A stretch of 59,361 nucleotides of DNA from positions 6,645 to 66,005 of the forward strand of contig DIER01000035.1 in NCBI GenBank assembly GCA_002418725.1, in the 5' to 3' direction. Every line of letters starts with the position of its first letter. The first letter of the stretch is position 1. The notes beneath the pieces are model-generated. The model did no database searches and had not been told where the DNA came from. It saw nothing but the letters and a program-made list of their open reading frames with translations. This document shows, in pieces, positions 58,971 through 59,361 of the stretch. This DNA comes from Acholeplasmataceae bacterium UBA5769 (GTDB lineage Bacteria > Bacillota_I > Bacilli_A > Acholeplasmatales > Acholeplasmataceae). Made by a program: the position numbers and the translations under genes.

Positions 58971-59361
58971 ATGCATTTTATGAATGAAATCAAAAAACCT
59001 ATCCACCGAGAAGATCTGATGCCCGTTCTTCGATCGGGCATTTTTATGTCTATAACAGGTGGTTTAATCATTGGATCACTTCATTTATTGTTCATGTATT
59101 TCTCTCGCATTTCATTGACATGGCTTTTCCTTTTGATCTTGGCTCATTTGATTGCGAAAAAGATATCGGTAGCGTATCGTGAATATCATGTCATTTATGC
59201 CTTACTGAGCGTATTTTTCTTTGTTTTCGCTTTTTATTTGATGAACCTGACGTTATCGATTGGCATTTATTTTATCAGTAATGTCATCAGTTTTCAGATT
59301 GTATTGTCTTTGTTAAATCCATTACTATATTTTCGTTTTTTGAATCCTCTAGGTTCTGGTT
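58971..59361 (+). CDS. Membrane protein, incomplete at window end
   Basis: The reading frame is open from ATG 58971 to the last base (130 codons seen). After a polar start (MHFMNEIKKPIHRED) come three or four hydrophobic helices. I cannot name a family from this part. CGGAGGA precedes the ATG. A perfect 7-bp GC-rich hairpin followed by five T (59019-59046) lies inside codons 17-25, an unusual place that could allow attenuation. The C-terminus is missing only because the window ends. Confidence 0.7.
   Translation, partial: MHFMNEIKKPIHREDLMPVLRSGIFMSITGGLIIGSLHLLFMYFSRISLTWLFLLILAHLIAKKISVAYREYHVIYALLSVFFFVFAFYLMNLTLSIGIYFISNVISFQIVLSLLNPLLYFRFLNPLGSG

Noticed and set aside
1..59361. CRISPR arrays, prophage or mobile elements
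   Set aside because: I saw no regularly spaced repeats, integrase, transposase or phage structural genes anywhere in the window.

Overview
The window reads as an AT-rich, low-GC Gram-positive-type chromosome that uses the standard genetic code: TGA ends many genes, for example pilB at 6148-6150. Several gene blocks are typical of Bacilli and their wall-less relatives: lepB-rbgA-rnhB-topA, ftsY-ylxM-ffh, polA-mutM-coaE-dnaB-dnaI and a T-box-controlled thrS. There are no sporulation, murein or outer-membrane genes here. An Acholeplasma/Izemoplasma-like or other deep Bacilli lineage is my best guess, but one window cannot settle it. I see no insertion sequence, prophage or CRISPR array.

Layout. 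1-1000: 3' end of a tRNA and a HAD phosphatase. 1000-10700: a compact type IV pilus (T4P) / pseudopilus locus. Three minor-pilin-like genes lie on the minus strand, in an order and with features resembling GspI-GspJ-GspK. Divergent from them run an unknown membrane-anchored protein, pilB, pilC, the major pilin, the prepilin peptidase, a fused PilM-PilN protein and a PilO-like protein. No retraction ATPase is present. 10800-17900: a membrane protein next to an FtsK/SpoIIIE translocase that itself lacks membrane segments, then signal peptidase I, RbgA, RNase HII and topoisomerase I. 17900-21340: a candidate small RNA, thiol peroxidase, and the SRP pathway genes ftsY-ylxM-ffh. 21400-29600: DNA polymerase I, Fpg, CoaE, the primosomal DnaB/DnaI pair, and the T-box plus thrS.

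29650-39700: a 29-codon membrane micro-ORF and an ABC exporter; ptsI-ptsH in reversed order; an Mrp-type P-loop ATPase; a four-module sulfur-transfer fusion protein (CoA-disulfide reductase, rhodanese, TusA, DsrE2); and a DUF1576-type membrane protein. 39790-44020: the glycine cleavage genes gcvT-gcvH-gcvPA-gcvPB. Divergent from them at 44200-47260 is an arsenic-resistance operon (arsR, permease, thioredoxin-like protein, acr3, arsC). The shared intergenic region is dense in palindromes and carries an exact 16-bp tandem repeat. 47300-50170: a membrane protein, an alpha/beta hydrolase, a beta-hydroxyacid dehydrogenase and a small HMA-like metal-binding protein. 50475-56311: a complete oppBCDF-oppA oligopeptide importer behind a promoter region with an 18-bp perfect palindrome. 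56383 to the end: gpmI, an FMN riboswitch controlling ribU, and the start of an unidentified membrane protein running off the window.

Taken together the window shows central information processing, protein export, PTS control, peptide and riboflavin uptake, glycine catabolism and arsenic detoxification, with one surface appendage system. The observations I rate highest are the T4P locus with its PilM-PilN fusion and GspK-like tip candidate, the FtsK lacking membrane segments beside a membrane partner, the candidate small RNA at about 17929-18045, and the gcv/ars divergent control region.
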